A stretch of DNA of 33,324 bases from Myxococcaceae bacterium (GCA_016793725.1 JAEUJP010000699.1:1-33324), one strand, 5' to 3'. Shown: positions 1 through 8,221, counted from the first letter of the stretch. Notes: generated by a model not told the origin, from the sequence alone. Numbers and translations are program-made.

Positions 1-408
1 TTCGAGCTTGCCCGTCATCGCCGTCTTCGTCTGCTTGGCCGACTGGGCCGCGGCGACCTGCTCGAGCTGCGCCTTCACCTGCTCTTCGTCGAGCTCCTGG
101 GCGCCGGCGCCCTGCCGCACGAGCTTCAGAATCGACGTGCCGATGAGAATGCGATCGCCCTCTTTGAGGCGCGCCGTCTTCACCTTCTCGCCGTTCACGA
201 ACGTGCCGTTCGTCGAGCCGAGATCTTCGATGGTGATCTTGCCGGCCGCGACGGCGATCTTCGCGTGCTTGCGCGAGACCATGTCTTCGACCAACACCAT
301 GTCGAGCTCGCTCGAGCGGCCGATGACGACCTGCTTCTCGCTCTTCAGCGGAAACTCGCCGCCCTGATATTTGCCCGAGATGAACTTGAGGGCGTAGCCG
401 GTGCTCAT
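1..408 (-). CDS. FHA domain protein (3' end outside window)
   Basis: Forkhead-associated domain protein, a phosphothreonine-binding module usually involved in Ser/Thr kinase signalling, which is abundant in myxobacteria. Visible FHA marks are IGRSSELD (the Gly-Arg pair), DMVSRKHA (Ser-Arg-Lys-His) and GSTNGTFVNG, spread over roughly residues 28-75. The domain sits at the extreme N-terminus. It is followed by a Gln/Ala/Lys-rich stretch (from about residue 100) that runs off the window, so the C-terminal effector part is unseen. The ATG (406-408) overlaps the stop of the upstream TPR gene as ATGA, so the two are probably translationally coupled. The domain call is firm; the biological partner is unknown. 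Confidence 0.85.
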   Translation of the reverse strand, partial: MSTGYALKFISGKYQGGEFPLKSEKQVVIGRSSELDMVLVEDMVSRKHAKIAVAAGKITIEDLGSTNGTFVNGEKVKTARLKEGDRILIGTSILKLVRQGAGAQELDEEQVKAQLEQVAAAQSAKQTKTAMTGKLE

Positions 409-1121
409 TCGCCCGCCTCTTTCGTGTCTCTCACCAGGTTCAGGTACATCTCAGCGCTCTTGTTGCCGGGGTTCTTCTGCAACACCTGCTCCCACTCGTG
501 AATCGCTTCAGCCTTTTTGCCGGCGGAGTACAGCGCAATACCGTAGTGCACGCGCCCGGGAACGTAGTTCGGGTTGATGCGCAGAATCTCTTCAAATTGC
601 GCGAGCGCCTCGGCGTGCTCGCCCTTGTCGCGGCAGGCGTCGGCGAGCTTCAGGCGAATGTCGACGAAGGTCGGGCACAGCCCGAGGGCGCGGCGGTACT
701 CGCCGATGGCCTCGTCGAGCATGCCGCTCGAAGCGAAGACGTCGCCGATCTCGGCGTACATGTTCGAGATCTTGCCCTGCACGAAGGGGTCGATGCGCCC
801 GGGCGCCGCGCGCTGCCGCGAGAGCGCGCCCTGGTACACCTCTTTGGCTTCGCGGTACTTCCCCATGTCGTTGTAGATGACCGCGAGGTTCAGCGCGGCA
901 TCGGTGTACGCGGGGTTGATGCGCAGCGCGGCCTCGAACGCGCGCTGCGCCCGGGCGAACTGCCCCTGGTCGTGGTAGACGACGCCGAGCATGTTGTAGA
1001 CGTCGGCGAACGACTGGTTCTGTTCGACGACCTGGGTCAGATACTTCTCGGCCTGCGGGTACTGCTTCTTCTCGAAGTAGCCACGCCCCAGGGTCAACAG
1101 TTGCTTGAGCGCGTCGTCCAT
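405..1121 (-). CDS. TPR-repeat protein
   Basis: A 238-residue protein made almost entirely of tetratricopeptide repeats. Examples are the stretch with YNMLGVVYHDQGQFARAQRAF (about residues 42-62), the next unit with ALNLAVIYNDMGKYREAKEVY, and later units around IGEYRRALGLCP and ALAQFEEILRINPNYVPG. No signal peptide or membrane segment is visible, so it is probably a cytoplasmic scaffold. It lies directly upstream of, and overlaps by 4 bases, the FHA gene, so the two may act together in signalling or complex assembly (inference). The start ATG is embedded in TAATG together with the stop of an upstream micro-ORF. No Shine-Dalgarno motif is obvious. Confidence 0.85.
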   Translation of the reverse strand: MDDALKQLLTLGRGYFEKKQYPQAEKYLTQVVEQNQSFADVYNMLGVVYHDQGQFARAQRAFEAALRINPAYTDAALNLAVIYNDMGKYREAKEVYQGALSRQRAAPGRIDPFVQGKISNMYAEIGDVFASSGMLDEAIGEYRRALGLCPTFVDIRLKLADACRDKGEHAEALAQFEEILRINPNYVPGRVHYGIALYSAGKKAEAIHEWEQVLQKNPGNKSAEMYLNLVRDTKEAGE

Positions 1122-1165
1122 TACTCAGAGACCATTTACTCAGAAACCATTTGCCGAAAAACCAT
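1118..1165 (-). repeat. Tandem ~15-bp repeats forming two micro-ORFs before the TPR gene
   Basis: Three imperfect 14-15 bp tandem units start at 1118, 1132 and 1147, each beginning CCATT on the plus strand. Read on the minus strand they form ATG-initiated micro-ORFs. The first (1165-1136) encodes MVFRQMVSE and contains an in-frame internal ATG. The second (1135-1121) is ATGGTCTCTGAGTAA, encoding MVSE. Its TAA overlaps the ATG of the TPR gene as TAATG. The arrangement could serve termination-reinitiation, or simply be a short tandem duplication of the start region. Expression is not shown by sequence alone. Confidence 0.5.
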
Positions 1166-1194
1166 GCGGGCGTGGTGGAAGCGGTCGGCGTACC

Positions 1195-1878
1195 CTACAT
1201 GAGCCCGTCGGGGAAGCAGAATTCCCCACCTGCGGCGCCTTGTAGCGTCAGCCGCGTCGTCTTCAGATCATCGACCGGCCGGCTCGGGAGCGTGCCCGTG
1301 ACCCGCGACTCTTCGGTGACCAGCACGTCTTCGCGCTCGCTGCGAATGAGCCAGTTCAGCGCGCGCACCTTGCGGCCCTCGACCGCCAGCAGCTCGGCGA
1401 CCTCCGACGCCTCACCCGAGTCGGCCCGCCCCGAGCACAGCCCCGTCACGTCACCCGCCTCGAGCGCCGCGCGCCGCTTCTCGAGCGCACGCACCACCCC
1501 CACGAGCTGCGGAGCCCACCCCGCCTCCGGCACCCAGTCGCCCCCTTCGAGCCTGAAGCCGATGCGCTCGAGACCCAGCGAGCTCACGGCCGTCTCGTTG
1601 ACCGTGCCGTCGAAGTCGAGCGTCGCCGTCACCACCGCGCGCTCGCCGGTGACGACCACCGACATGCGCTGGTAGCCCACGCGCTTCGAGCGCAGGGGCT
1701 GCGCGAGCCCCACGTCGAGCTCGATGCCGCGCGCTTCTTCGGTCTTCAGGGCGGTGAGAATCTCGACCTCGGGCCCCGCCGCCGCGCCGAACAGCCGGGG
1801 CACCGCGACGGCGAGCGCCGTGAAGAGCACCGCCGCCGCCAGGCCGACCCCCAGCAGCCGTCGCGCGTCGTCGGTCAT
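1195..1878 (-). CDS. Membrane-anchored protein of unknown function
   Basis: A 227-residue protein not recognised. Residues about 8-32 form one hydrophobic segment (LLGVGLAAAVLFTALAVAVP) right after a short N-terminus with two Arg, so it is predicted to be anchored in the inner membrane with the rest in the periplasm. The soluble part contains alternating hydrophobic stretches (YQRMSVVVTGERAVVTATLDF) consistent with beta structure. Two Cys occur in the C-terminal half (LCSGR and GEFCFPDG). It lies in the same direction as bamD upstream (34-bp gap) and the TPR gene downstream (73-bp gap), so co-transcription is possible. Confidence 0.6.
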   Translation of the reverse strand: MTDDARRLLGVGLAAAVLFTALAVAVPRLFGAAAGPEVEILTALKTEEARGIELDVGLAQPLRSKRVGYQRMSVVVTGERAVVTATLDFDGTVNETAVSSLGLERIGFRLEGGDWVPEAGWAPQLVGVVRALEKRRAALEAGDVTGLCSGRADSGEASEVAELLAVEGRKVRALNWLIRSEREDVLVTEESRVTGTLPSRPVDDLKTTRLTLQGAAGGEFCFPDGLM

Positions 1879-1912
1879 GCGCCCCCCGCCGGGCGGTCGA
1901 ACCTCGCGCAGC

Positions 1913-2857
1913 TCACCGCTTCTCGAGCATCGACTGCGCCTTCTTGGCCGCGTCGGTCTCGGGGTACCGCTCGACGAGCTGCTTCAGCACTTCTTCCGGC
2001 TTGCCCTGCGCGCTGAGCAGCGCGTTCTCGGCCTCTTTGATCTGCAGCTCGGCGTCGGTGACCTTCTGCTTCTGCGCATCGGTGGCCGCGTCGCCCACCT
2101 CGGCGAGCACGGCCTGCGCCTTCGAGAGCTCGACCTGCCCCAGCTCGAGCTTCTTCTGCGACGTGCTCTGAATCTTCAGGTACGCATCGTAGAGCCCGAA
2201 GTACACCTTCTCTTCGTAGCCCAGCCCACCGAAGTCGCGCGCCACCACGTTGAGGCGCAGCACCACCGCCTGCCAGCGCTCGCGCCGCTTGTAGAAGTTC
2301 GCAACGTAGAGCTCGTGGCCCGCCAGCCGCCGCCGCACCTCGTCGAGCGCCTTCTTCGCCTCTTCGACGTAGCTCGACTGCGGGTAGTTGCGAATGAAGT
2401 CGGCCAGCGCCACGCTCGCCGACCTCACCTCGGCCTGGTCTTTTTCGACGCTCGGCGGCAGCACGAAGAAGTCAGACGGCATGTCTTTGTAGTGCGTCAG
2501 CGCCGCCCGAAACGCCGCGTAGTCGAGCTTCGGGTGCGTCGGGTGCAGCTTCGCGAAGTTCACGTAGCGGTCGCGCGCCTCGATGTACTTCTCGCGCTCG
2601 AAGTCGACGTCGCCGAGCTTCAGCTCTGCCGTCGTCGCTGCCTCGAGGTACGGGTACTTCGACTTCACGTAGTCGAAGTACTTCTGCGCCTCGACGTAGT
2701 TCTTCGAGTCGAGCGACTCCTGCCCGCGGGTCAGGTTCTCGTCGGCGTCGTCGGCGTAGCTCGGCTCGGCCGCGTCGCCACCGAAGAACGTACCGAAGCC
2801 ACCGCCCTTGCAGGCGCTCACCAACAGGCACACGAAGATGACGAAGAGCCGCTTCAT
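1913..2857 (-). CDS. bamD: Outer membrane assembly lipoprotein BamD-like
   Basis: BamD/YfiO-type lipoprotein of the BAM complex, which folds beta-barrel proteins into the outer membrane. A lipoprotein signal peptide is visible: MKRLFVIFVCLLVSAC, with lipobox VSAC and Cys16 as the lipidated residue. After a Gly-rich linker come TPR-like helical pairs: a segment with LDSKNYVEAQKYFDYVKSKYP (about 50-70), then FEREKYIEARDRYVNFAKLHP (about 90-110), then a unit with VALADFIRNYPQSSYVEEA. At 314 residues it is longer than E. coli BamD (about 245); the extra C-terminal part is Lys/Gln/Ala-rich and ends in another TPR-like unit (LKQLVERYPETDAAKKA). The downstream partner is the unknown membrane protein; recX lies upstream with a 15-bp gap. 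Confidence 0.85.
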   Translation of the reverse strand: MKRLFVIFVCLLVSACKGGGFGTFFGGDAAEPSYADDADENLTRGQESLDSKNYVEAQKYFDYVKSKYPYLEAATTAELKLGDVDFEREKYIEARDRYVNFAKLHPTHPKLDYAAFRAALTHYKDMPSDFFVLPPSVEKDQAEVRSASVALADFIRNYPQSSYVEEAKKALDEVRRRLAGHELYVANFYKRRERWQAVVLRLNVVARDFGGLGYEEKVYFGLYDAYLKIQSTSQKKLELGQVELSKAQAVLAEVGDAATDAQKQKVTDAELQIKEAENALLSAQGKPEEVLKQLVERYPETDAAKKAQSMLEKR

Positions 2858-2872
2858 CGAAGGCCGCGCACC

Positions 2873-3316
2873 CTAACCGCCCTCGAGGTCGACGTCACCC
2901 CCGCAGAGGCGCTCGATCACGTGCTCCGAGAAGCCCCGGGCGGCGAGAAACCGCGCCCCCTTCACGCCCGTCAGCCTGCGCTTGTAGAGCAGCGCGCGCG
3001 CGGCCGCCAGCGCGTCGTAGCCCACCTCGTCGGCAGCGGCCCGGGCCGCGGCCTGCGCCGTCGCGGCCGGCACCCCATCGGCCTCGAGGCGCCGCTGCAC
3101 GTCTTCGAGCGAGCGCCCGTTCGCGAGCCCGGTTCGCGCCTTCGCCTCGCTGTACCGTTCGTCGTTCACGTAGCCCAGCTTCGTCACACGCTCGAGCGCA
3201 GCCTCGATTTCAGCGGCCGGGTAGCCGCGCGCCGACAGCGCCCGCTCGAGCTTCGCGCGGCTCTTGGCGCGACCTTTCAAGAGGCGCACGGCGGCGTCGA
3301 ACGCGCTCGAAGACAC
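2873..3316 (-). CDS. recX: Regulatory protein RecX
   Basis: RecX-type modulator of RecA filaments. The 147-residue length is typical. The sequence shows the three-helix repeats of the family: ALRLLKGRAKSR-like opening, RALSARGYPAAEIEAALERV, then LGYVNDERYSEAKARTGLANGRS (the family's NDxxYA-like and R-x-x-x-G-x-x pattern), and a later repeat LYKRRLTGVKGARFLAARGFS. It starts at ATG 3316, only 28 bases from the divergently oriented gene at 3345, so the two probably share a compact promoter region. RecA is not in the window. Confidence 0.8.
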   Translation of the reverse strand: MSSSAFDAAVRLLKGRAKSRAKLERALSARGYPAAEIEAALERVTKLGYVNDERYSEAKARTGLANGRSLEDVQRRLEADGVPAATAQAAARAAADEVGYDALAAARALLYKRRLTGVKGARFLAARGFSEHVIERLCGGDVDLEGG

Positions 3317-3344
3317 CCCAACCGTCTAGCAGGTGGAGTAAGCC

Positions 3345-4187
3345 TTGGGGCCCAAAGTGCACCCCGTCATCGGAGCCTTCCTCGACGTACGCAGCGCCCT
3401 CGACGTGCTCGAGCGCGGAGTCAGCGGAACCCTGCAGAGCCCCCAGGAGGCCGCCTTCGTCTCGGCCGCCAAGGCGCACCCCGAGCTTTCGGCGTTCGTG
3501 CTGCAGGCGAAGGGCAAGACCAGGCCGAGCGAAGAGTCACAGAACGCCACCATTCTGCTCGCCGTGCGCGCGGCGCTCTCGGTGCTGCCCGGTGACCCCG
3601 CGCTCGGGCCCCCGGCGAAGAAGGCGCGCGAGGCGCTCTCGACAGCCGGCGCCGATGACGAGCAGATCGAACAGCTGCTCGGCGGCGTGCTCGTCGAAGA
3701 GGCCTTCACGGGCGACAGCGACCCCACCCACTTCGACCCGGCGTTCGTGGTCGAGTCGTTCGGCGAGCTGCTCGAGCTCGCGAAGCTCGACGCCGACGTG
3801 GTGAACGATCTCGTCGAGCGCTTCGCCGAGACCTCGAAGCCCGAGGCGCGCCCGCTGTACCTGTCGGTCGCCGAGTCGTTGTTCGACGCCGCGTGGGGCG
3901 AGGGCCCGCAGAGCGTCAACGTCGAGCACGTCGAAGACTGCCTCACGAACCTCGTCGGCGACGAGAGCGAGCTCACGGGCGTCAAGACCACGCTCGAGGT
4001 GCTCCTGCGCTTTCTCGCCGCGCACCGCTTCATCGGCCCCCTGCGCCTCGAGCGGCTGCTCGGCCACCTGAAGGCCTGGTCGCTCGCCGATGCCGAAGAC
4101 GGCGAGGCCGACGAAGACGCCATCGAAGACGACGACCTCGACGACGACGAAGCAGACGATTCAGGCGAGCGAGGCAGCTCGAACTAG
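3345..4187 (+). CDS. Conserved-looking protein of unknown function with acidic tail
   Basis: A 280-residue protein not recognised. The start is TTG at 3345, supported by AGGTGGAG at 3331-3338. The only nearby upstream alternative, a GTG at 3333, is followed two codons later by TAA. The body is Ala/Leu/Glu-rich and predicted helical, without membrane segments. The last 35 residues are strongly acidic (ADEDAIEDDDLDDDEADD), which could be a flexible or metal/nucleic-acid-mimicking tail. Its TAG overlaps the stop of the convergent pilT gene within a shared CTAG (4184-4187). No function is proposed. Confidence 0.65.
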   Translation: MGPKVHPVIGAFLDVRSALDVLERGVSGTLQSPQEAAFVSAAKAHPELSAFVLQAKGKTRPSEESQNATILLAVRAALSVLPGDPALGPPAKKAREALSTAGADDEQIEQLLGGVLVEEAFTGDSDPTHFDPAFVVESFGELLELAKLDADVVNDLVERFAETSKPEARPLYLSVAESLFDAAWGEGPQSVNVEHVEDCLTNLVGDESELTGVKTTLEVLLRFLAAHRFIGPLRLERLLGHLKAWSLADAEDGEADEDAIEDDDLDDDEADDSGERGSSN

Positions 4188-5470
4188 AACCGCTCGATCT
4201 GGAAGTCGTCGTCTGCCGGCGCCGCCGCAGGCTTCGGCGCCGCCGCAGCGGGCTTGGGAGGCGGCGGCAGCGGACGTGGAGGCGCCGCCGCCGCAGGAGG
4301 TGGCGCAGGCTGCCCCTGGGCCGCGTACGCGGCCGTGCCGGGAATCGAGCGCTCTTCGCCGGGCTTCTTGTCGAAGTCGTCCCACTTGGCGTCCGAGGTC
4401 GAGCTGACGCCCTGGAAGCGCAGCGCGAAGTCGTCGGGGTTCGACGCCTGCCGCAGCGCCTCCTGGTACGTGATGAGGTTCTGCTTCACGAGCGACATCA
4501 GCGACTGATCGAACGTCTGCATGCCATAGGCGACGTGGCCCTGGGCGATCGCGTCTGAGATCTCTTTCGTGCGGTCTTTGTCTTCGATCAGCTCTTTGAC
4601 GCGCGCCGTCGCCTTCAAGATCTCGACGGCGGCGACGCGGCCCTTGCCGTCGGCACGGGGCACGAGGCGCTGCGACACGACCGCGCGCAGCACCGCGCCG
4701 AGCTGCAGGCGCACCTGCTTCTGCTGATGCGGGGGGAAGACCGAGATGATGCGGTTGATGGTCTCGGTCGCATCGAGCGTATGCAGCGTCGACATCACGA
4801 GGTGACCGGTCTCGGCCGCGGTGAGCGCGGTCTCGATCGTCTCGTGGTCGCGCATTTCACCGACGAGAATGACGTCGGGGTCTTGCCGCAGGGCCGACTT
4901 CAGCGCCTGCGAGAACGAGTTCGTGTCGACGCCGACCTCGCGCTGGTTGACGATCGACCGTTTGTCGCGAATCAAGAACTCGATCGGGTCTTCGATCGTC
5001 ATGATGTGGTTCGTGTCGGTCGCGTTGATGTGATCGATCATCGCGGCGAGCGTCGTCGACTTGCCCGAGCCCGTGGTGCCGGTGACGAGAATCAGGCCGC
5101 GCTCTTCGAGCGCGATCTTCTCGAGCACGGTCGGCAACATGAGCTCTTTGATCGAGAGCACCTTGAACGGAATCACGCGCAACACCGCGCCGATGGTGCC
5201 GCGCTGCTGAAAGACGTTGACGCGAAAGCGGCCGAGGCCGGGCACGCCATACGCGAGGTCGACCTCGTTCGTGCTCTTGAACTTGTCTTTCTGGAACTCG
5301 TTCATGATGCCGAACGCCATGCGGGCCACCTCTTCAGGCGGCAGCCGCTTGCCGTCTTTCAGCGGCACCAGCGAGCCATCGACCCGGAACATCGGCGGCA
5401 GCCCCGCCTTCAGATGAATGTCGGAGGCGCCCCCGCGCAGAGCGACCTGGAGAATCTCGTTCAGTTCCAT
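4184..5470 (-). CDS. pilT: Type IV pilus retraction ATPase PilT
   Basis: Hexameric secretion-family ATPase that powers type IV pilus retraction and, in myxobacteria, social motility. Visible are the N-terminal PAS-like domain beginning MELNEILQVALRGGASDIHLKAG, Walker A GTTGSGKST (about residues 131-139), the Asp box TIEDPIEF, the Walker B region DVILVGEMRD followed by ETIETALTAAETGHLV, and the His box STLHT. The catalytic core matches PilT rather than PilB in lacking a long N-terminal extension. At 428 residues it is longer than the usual 345-370 because of a C-terminal low-complexity tail (about residues 365-428) rich in Pro and Ala, ending DDDFQIERF. Pilus assembly genes are not adjacent here. 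Confidence 0.9.
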   Translation of the reverse strand: MELNEILQVALRGGASDIHLKAGLPPMFRVDGSLVPLKDGKRLPPEEVARMAFGIMNEFQKDKFKSTNEVDLAYGVPGLGRFRVNVFQQRGTIGAVLRVIPFKVLSIKELMLPTVLEKIALEERGLILVTGTTGSGKSTTLAAMIDHINATDTNHIMTIEDPIEFLIRDKRSIVNQREVGVDTNSFSQALKSALRQDPDVILVGEMRDHETIETALTAAETGHLVMSTLHTLDATETINRIISVFPPHQQKQVRLQLGAVLRAVVSQRLVPRADGKGRVAAVEILKATARVKELIEDKDRTKEISDAIAQGHVAYGMQTFDQSLMSLVKQNLITYQEALRQASNPDDFALRFQGVSSTSDAKWDDFDKKPGEERSIPGTAAYAAQGQPAPPPAAAAPPRPLPPPPKPAAAAPKPAAAPADDDFQIERF

Positions 5471-5518
5471 GGGAGGTCAGGAGCGTAGCATTCGCCCCGT
5501 GGTAAGTGCCTAGGCACC

Positions 5519-6865
5519 ATGATTCAGCCGCGCACACCTCCCGGCACACTCGAGCTGTTGCCGCGCGACCAGCTGGCGTTTCAGCGCATGCAGCAGACGA
5601 TTCGTGAAGGCTTCGAGCGCTTCGGCTTCTTGCCCGTCGAGACGCCCGTGTTCGAGTACAGCGACGTTCTGCTCACCAAGAGCGGGGGCGAGACCGAGAA
5701 GCAGGTCTATTTCCTGCAGTCGACGGGGGCGCTGAAAGAGGGCAAGGCGCCCGAGCTCGCGCTGCGCTTCGATCTCACCGTGCCGCTCGCGCGCTACGTC
5801 GCGCAGTACGAAAACCAGCTCGCCTTCCCGTTTCGCCGGTATCAGATTCAGCGCGTGTACCGCGGCGAGCGCAACCAGCGCGGCCGGTACCGCGAGTTCT
5901 ACCAGTGCGACATCGACGTGGTGGGCAAAGACACCCTGCCCCTCGCCTACGACGCCGAGATGCCGGCCGTCATCGCCGAGGTGTTTCGCGCCCTCGACTT
6001 CGGGCCGTTCACGATTCGCATCAACAACCGCAAGCTGCTCAACGGCCTGTTGCGTGGCGCCGGCGCCGACACGCCCGAGAAGCGCGCGGCGGCGCTGCGT
6101 GAGATCGACAAGCTCGAGAAGGCCGGCGAACAGAAGGTGCGCGACGGGCTCACGGGCCCCGAGATCGCCATGGCGCCCGAGGCGATCGACAAGCTGCTCG
6201 GCTTCATGCGCGTCGGCAAGGGCGACCCGGCTGTAGTGCTCGCCGAGCTCGCGAAGCTCGACGTGAACGACGAGCTGTTCAAGCAGGGCGTCGCCGAGCT
6301 GAACACCGTCATCGAGCAGGTCGGCGCGCTCGGCGTGCCCTCGGGCACCGTCGCCATCGACCTCAGCATCGCGCGCGGCCTCGACTACTACACGGGCACC
6401 ATCTACGAGACGGTGCTGAACGACTTCCCGGGCATCGGCAGCGTGTGCAGCGGCGGCCGCTACGACGATCTCGCCGGCCTCTACACGAAGTCGAAGCTGC
6501 CCGGCGTCGGCCTCTCGATCGGCCTCACCCGCCTCTTCTTTCAGCTGCAGGAGGCCGGGAAGATCAAACCGGTCGAGAACCCCTGCGCGGCCTACGTGAC
6601 CATCGTCGACCCCGAGCTGGGCGCCGAGTGCCGCGCCATGGCGACCGAGCTGCGACAGGCGGGCCTCAACGTCGAGCTCGCCGCCGAAGCGGGCAAGCTC
6701 GGCAAGCAGCTCAAATACGCCGAGAAGGTCGGCATTCGCTTCGCCGTCATCTACGCGAGCCAAGAGAAGGCGCGCGGCGCCGTGCAGCTGAAAGACCTGC
6801 GCCAGAATTCGCAGCGCGACGTGCCGCGCACCGAGCTGGCCGCGGCCATCAAGTCCACAACCTGA
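5519..6865 (+). CDS. hisS: Histidine-tRNA ligase
   Basis: Class II aminoacyl-tRNA synthetase charging tRNA-His. The N-terminus TPPGTLELLPRDQLAF is the usual HisRS opening (family GTxDxLP). Motif 2 is seen in YQIQRVYRGERNQRGRYREFYQCD. The histidine-specific signature is RGLDYYTGTIYE (about residue 283 onward), and motif 3 lies around PGVGLSIGLTRL. The C-terminal anticodon-binding domain starts near residue 355 (CAAYVTIVDPELGAECRAMATELR). Length 448 is close to the family's 420-460. It is divergent from pilT with only 48 bp between the starts, and is followed 22 bp downstream by the broken gene at 6888. Confidence 0.95.
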   Translation: MIQPRTPPGTLELLPRDQLAFQRMQQTIREGFERFGFLPVETPVFEYSDVLLTKSGGETEKQVYFLQSTGALKEGKAPELALRFDLTVPLARYVAQYENQLAFPFRRYQIQRVYRGERNQRGRYREFYQCDIDVVGKDTLPLAYDAEMPAVIAEVFRALDFGPFTIRINNRKLLNGLLRGAGADTPEKRAAALREIDKLEKAGEQKVRDGLTGPEIAMAPEAIDKLLGFMRVGKGDPAVVLAELAKLDVNDELFKQGVAELNTVIEQVGALGVPSGTVAIDLSIARGLDYYTGTIYETVLNDFPGIGSVCSGGRYDDLAGLYTKSKLPGVGLSIGLTRLFFQLQEAGKIKPVENPCAAYVTIVDPELGAECRAMATELRQAGLNVELAAEAGKLGKQLKYAEKVGIRFAVIYASQEKARGAVQLKDLRQNSQRDVPRTELAAAIKSTT

Positions 6866-6887
6866 CCGCCCTGCGGCCTCAGGTGTC

Positions 6888-7266
6888 GTGCCCATCGACG
6901 ACCTCAGCCACTATCGCGACCACGACCAGGACCTCGGCCTCATACACCTGGGCATGTTCTTCGCCTGGGCCCTGCTTGCGCGGTCACGTGACCGAAGAGC
7001 ACGACGACCGGCGACTGCAACGCGTCGAGGCGCGCGAGGGCCGGCCCTCTGACATCGCCGTGCCCCTGGACGGTCTCATCGACGAGATGTTCGACGACGC
7101 CGTCTGCGAATTCGCCCACACCTATTACTGCCCCGAGCGGTACTTCGAAGACCTCGAGCGCGCCGTCATGGCGAACGCGGGTCCCTCCCGGCCGCCCGAC
7201 TCTTGGGCTTCGTTCGACCGGCTCGTGCCCGTTCTCGATCGGCGCTTCGCCGAGCTCACCGACTGA
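6888..7266 (+). pseudogene. Frameshifted small gene of an uncharacterised family
   Basis: Two reading frames join into one plausible protein of about 125 residues. Frame A starts at GTG 6888 (MPIDDLSHYRDHDQDLG..., then HLGMFFAWALLA). Frame B takes over near 6981 with GHVTEEHDD and runs to the TGA at 7264-7266, including FAHTYYCPERYFEDLER and FDRLVPVLDRRF. From memory, intact relatives have an N-terminal HIGMFLAWA-like motif and a C-terminal YDRxxPVLDxRF-like motif in one frame, so the two halves belong together. One extra base around 6981 (gcg-c-ggt) would explain the shift. It could be a real inactivating mutation, a programmed shift or a sequencing error. Function of the family is unknown. 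Confidence 0.6.
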
Positions 7267-7278
7267 AGCAGCCCCAAA

Positions 7279-7339
7279 AACGAAAACAGGCCGCCGAAAC
7301 ATCTCGGCGGCCTGCTCGTGCACGAAATCTGTTTTCGTT
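7279..7339 (-). terminator. Rho-independent terminator of the rplM-rpsI operon
   Basis: A perfect 11-bp stem, CAGGCCGCCGA (7287-7297) pairing with TCGGCGGCCTG (7304-7314), with a 6-nt loop. On the minus strand it is followed by TTTTCGTTTTT, a good U-tract, just past the rpsI stop. An outer 11-bp inverted repeat also pairs AACGAAAACAG (7279-7289) with CTGTTTTCGTT (7329-7339), so the U-tract itself can be sequestered in an alternative longer stem. It also lies just after the stop of the convergent broken gene. Confidence 0.85.
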
Positions 7340-7740
7340 CAGCGCTTGCTGAACTGGAAGCGCTTGCGGGCGCCGGGCTGGCCGCTCTTCTTGCGCTCGA
7401 CCACGCGGGCATCGCGGGTCAGGAAGCCGGCCTTCTTCAGCGCCGGGCGAAACTCGGGGTTCAACGCGCAGAGCGCGCGCGACAGACCGTGGCGAATCGC
7501 GCCGGCCTGGCCCGACAGGCCACCGCCGCGCACGTTCACCGTCATGTCGACCTTGCCGACCTGCTCCAGCACCTGCAGCGGCTGGTTGATGATCATCTTC
7601 GACGTCTCACGGCCGAAGTACTCGTCCATCTTGCGGCCGTTGATGACCACCGCGCCCGTGCCGGCCTTCAGCCAGACTCGCGCCGTCGACTCCTTGCGGC
7701 GCCCCGTCGCGTAGAAACCGTCTTTCGTTGCCTTCGCCAT
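7339..7740 (-). CDS. rpsI: 30S ribosomal protein S9
   Basis: Small-subunit protein uS9, whose C-terminal tail reaches the P-site tRNA. The 133 residues show the family hallmarks: [16 protein letters not shown] at the N-terminus, [22 protein letters not shown] in the middle, and the basic tail ending [13 protein letters not shown] (the conserved terminal SKR). It is directly downstream of rplM with a 5-bp gap, the usual L13-S9 operon order, and is followed by a strong intrinsic terminator. Confidence 0.97.
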   Translation of the reverse strand: MAKATKDGFYATGRRKESTARVWLKAGTGAVVINGRKMDEYFGRETSKMIINQPLQVLEQVGKVDMTVNVRGGGLSGQAGAIRHGLSRALCALNPEFRPALKKAGFLTRDARVVERKKSGQPGARKRFQFSKR

Positions 7741-7745
7741 GTTCG

Positions 7746-8192
7746 TCAGGCCTCCACCGTCTTCGCGACGGGCTTCTGGGCCGCGTGCGGGTGCTTGTCA
7801 TCTGCGTAGACGCGCAGCTTCGTCATCATCGCCCGACCCAACGCGTTGCGCGGCAGCATGCGCTGAACCGCGTTGATGATGATGTCTTCGGGGTGACGCC
7901 GCTGGAGCGTCTCGAAGTTCGTCGTCTTCAGGCCGCCGGGGAAGCCCGCGAGCGCGTGCCGGTGGTAGAGCTTCTGCACCGACTTCGTGCCCGTGACCTT
8001 CACCTTCGCTGCGTTGATCACGATCACGTGATCGCCGGTGTCCATCGACGGGGTGTACATCGCCTTGTGCTTACCCTTGAGCAGGGTCGCGATCTGTGAG
8101 GCCGCACGGCCGAGCACCTTGTCGTTCACGTCGACGATGTGCCACGCCCGGACGATGTCCTTCGGTTTCGCGCTGTAAGTCCGCTGAGACAT
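7746..8192 (-). CDS. rplM: 50S ribosomal protein L13
   Basis: Large-subunit protein uL13, an early assembly protein. The 148 residues contain the conserved [19 protein letters not shown] near the N-terminus, [19 protein letters not shown] and [21 protein letters not shown]. An AAGGAG motif lies 10 bases before the ATG at 8192. It is the first gene of the rplM-rpsI operon and is divergent from the acyltransferase gene. Confidence 0.97.
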   Translation of the reverse strand: MSQRTYSAKPKDIVRAWHIVDVNDKVLGRAASQIATLLKGKHKAMYTPSMDTGDHVIVINAAKVKVTGTKSVQKLYHRHALAGFPGGLKTTNFETLQRRHPEDIIINAVQRMLPRNALGRAMMTKLRVYADDKHPHAAQKPVAKTVEA

Positions 8193-8221
8193 GCTTCAAA
8201 AGCTCCTTGAAAGGTCGCACC

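Noticed and set aside
1724..3595. 623-codon plus-strand open frame over bamD and recX
   Set aside because: Antisense shadow; bamD and recX on the other strand have clear family motifs.
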